From Xanthobacteraceae bacterium (lineage in GTDB: Bacteria > Pseudomonadota > Alphaproteobacteria > Rhizobiales > Xanthobacteraceae), in NCBI GenBank assembly GCA_030038995.1, contig JASHQS010000226.1:1-37230 (forward strand): a stretch of 37,230 bases of DNA. The letters run 5' to 3'. The position numbers were made by a program, and so were the translations under genes. This document shows positions 36,516 to 37,230 of the stretch, in pieces (the first letter of the stretch is position 1; each line of letters opens with the position of its first letter). The notes below the pieces were generated by a model that ran no database searches, had not been told where the DNA came from, and saw nothing but the letters and a program-made list of their open reading frames with translations.

Positions 36516-36820
36516 TCATCGGGCTCGGCCATTATCTGTCGGTCGCCGCGATCCTGTTCACGCTCGGGATTTTCGGCATTTTTCTCAACCGCAAGAACGT
36601 CATCATCATCCTGATGTCGATCGAGCTCATTCTGCTCGCGGTCAACATCGATCTGGTGGCGTTCTCGAGCTTTTTGGGCGATATCGTCGGCCAGGTCTAT
36701 GCCCTGATCGTGCTCACGGTGGCGGCGGCGGAGGCCGCCATCGGGCTTGCTATTCTCGTCGCCTATTTCCGCAACCGCGGCTCGATCGCGGTCGAAGACA
36801 TCAATCTGTTGAAGGGCTGA
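36512..36820 (+). CDS. nuoK: NADH-quinone oxidoreductase subunit K
   Basis: 102 residues, three helices, starting at ATG 36512 in overlap with nuo[21 protein letters not shown] and [10 protein letters not shown] carry the conserved membrane glutamate, and [20 protein letters not shown] the second one, both involved in proton transfer. Confidence 0.98.
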   Translation: MIIGLGHYLSVAAILFTLGIFGIFLNRKNVIIILMSIELILLAVNIDLVAFSSFLGDIVGQVYALIVLTVAAAEAAIGLAILVAYFRNRGSIAVEDINLLKG

Positions 36821-36845
36821 AGGTGAGCACGCTGACAATGGACTC

Positions 36846-37000
36846 GTTTCCCGGGCGCAGCGGCCCCCTCCCCACCCTCCCCCGCAAGCGGGCGAGGGTA
36901 GGGAGGGGGGATGCGCTGCAGACCCGGGACCGTTACGAACCCGCGGTTTGCAACGGCCCCGGATCAGCGTTGCGCCGCTGCGCGCTGCACCGCATCCGGG
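36846..37000. repeat. Larger intergenic palindromic repeat, copy B, with a nested C/G-rich hairpin
   Basis: Shares ordered blocks with 23552-23670, including the identical 25 bases at 36975-36999. The middle (36864-36910) is a long C-run/G-run hairpin of the same type as at 8562, 29345 and 29757, absent from copy A, so one element seems to sit inside the other. It lies between nuoK and nuoL, outside both coding sequences. Confidence 0.75.
36864..36910. repeat. C/G-rich palindromic hairpin repeat nested between nuoK and nuoL
   Basis: ccccctccccaccctccccc, then a short gcaagc loop and a matching G-rich arm ending in gggagggggg. A strong near-perfect stem of about 20 bp. It might weaken transcription or stabilise the upstream mRNA 3' end inside the operon. 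Confidence 0.8.
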
Positions 37001-37026
37001 GCAGGTATACGAGGGCGGATTAGGGC

Positions 37027-37230
37027 ATGTACGAAACCATCGTCGCCCTGCCGCTGCTCGGCTCCATCATTGCCGGCGTGATCGCGCTTATCGGAGCGCG
37101 CAATCGCTTGCCGGGCGAAGATCCGCCGCCGCCGCACGACGACCATGCCGCGCCGCCCGTTGCCGAGCACGAGCCGCGCGGCGCGCCGTCGCCGCAGGAC
37201 CGGCACGCCGCCTTCGCCAATACCCGCGTC
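37027..37230 (+). CDS. nuoL: NADH-quinone oxidoreductase subunit L, N-terminal part (truncated by window)
   Basis: 68 residues visible: MYETIVALPLLGSIIAGVIA starts the first membrane helix, followed by a Pro/His-rich loop (PPPPHDDHAAPP) as in rhizobial NuoL, where the loop is longer than in enterobacteria. Antiporter-like proton-pumping subunit. The rest lies beyond the window. The position after nuoK supports the call. Confidence 0.9.
   Translation, partial: MYETIVALPLLGSIIAGVIALIGARNRLPGEDPPPPHDDHAAPPVAEHEPRGAPSPQDRHAAFANTRV

Overview
The window is high-GC alphaproteobacterial chromosome, most likely from the order Hyphomicrobiales (Rhizobiales), in the Bradyrhizobium / Rhodopseudomonas / Xanthobacteraceae range. 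The reasons are a pleD-type GGDEF gene next to rpmG, rnr, topA, dprA and plsY, a 14-gene-type nuo operon near hupB and tRNA genes, a DUF1127 microprotein, tandem TctC-type binding proteins, and short C/G-rich palindromic repeats between genes. The genus assignment is inference.

Layout. 1-7063: the 3' end of pleD (+), then rpmG, a NUDIX hydrolase, rnr and topA on the minus strand. 7064-12434: a block separating topA from dprA. It holds a lytic transglycosylase and a small membrane protein (both minus), a 635-base gene-poor stretch, and a two-gene plus-strand cassette (9671-12381). The cassette is visibly AT-richer than the rest. It encodes an unrecognised 460-residue protein and a divergent protein with the S-adenosylhomocysteine hydrolase fold. 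12435-15693: dprA, plsY and pyrB (minus). This PyrB carries a C-terminal four-cysteine module resembling the zinc domain of the PyrI regulatory chain. 15827-20132: an AidB-type acyl-CoA dehydrogenase and a PaaI-type thioesterase (+), a Rieske oxygenase remnant and ruvX (-), and a PEBP protein and a ModA-like protein (+). 20204-22142: small genes (DUF1127, a 70-residue protein, a Cys-rich secreted protein), tRNA-Val, hupB and tRNA-Asp. 22238-25696: a decayed gene, an alpha/beta hydrolase and two TctC-family binding proteins (-). 26073-37230: the respiratory complex I operon nuoABCDEFGHIJK plus the start of nuoL.

The nuo operon has four extra genes. A thioesterase very like fluoroacetyl-CoA thioesterase FlK sits between nuoC and nuoD. 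A DUF559 (Vsr/PD-(D/E)XK-type) nuclease gene sits between nuoD and nuoE. A 36-residue membrane microprotein lies between nuoF and nuoG, and an 88-residue two-helix membrane protein between nuoH and nuoI.

The DUF559 gene is the most striking item. It is bounded by a perfect 19-bp direct repeat containing the nuoD stop / nuoE start junction. Just inside are inverted copies of the C/G-rich hairpin repeat seen elsewhere in the window. It therefore looks like a small nuclease-carrying mobile unit that entered an operon junction and recreated the ATGA stop/start overlap on both sides. The other prime candidates for something undescribed are the SAHH-like two-gene cassette and the PyrB-zinc-domain fusion.
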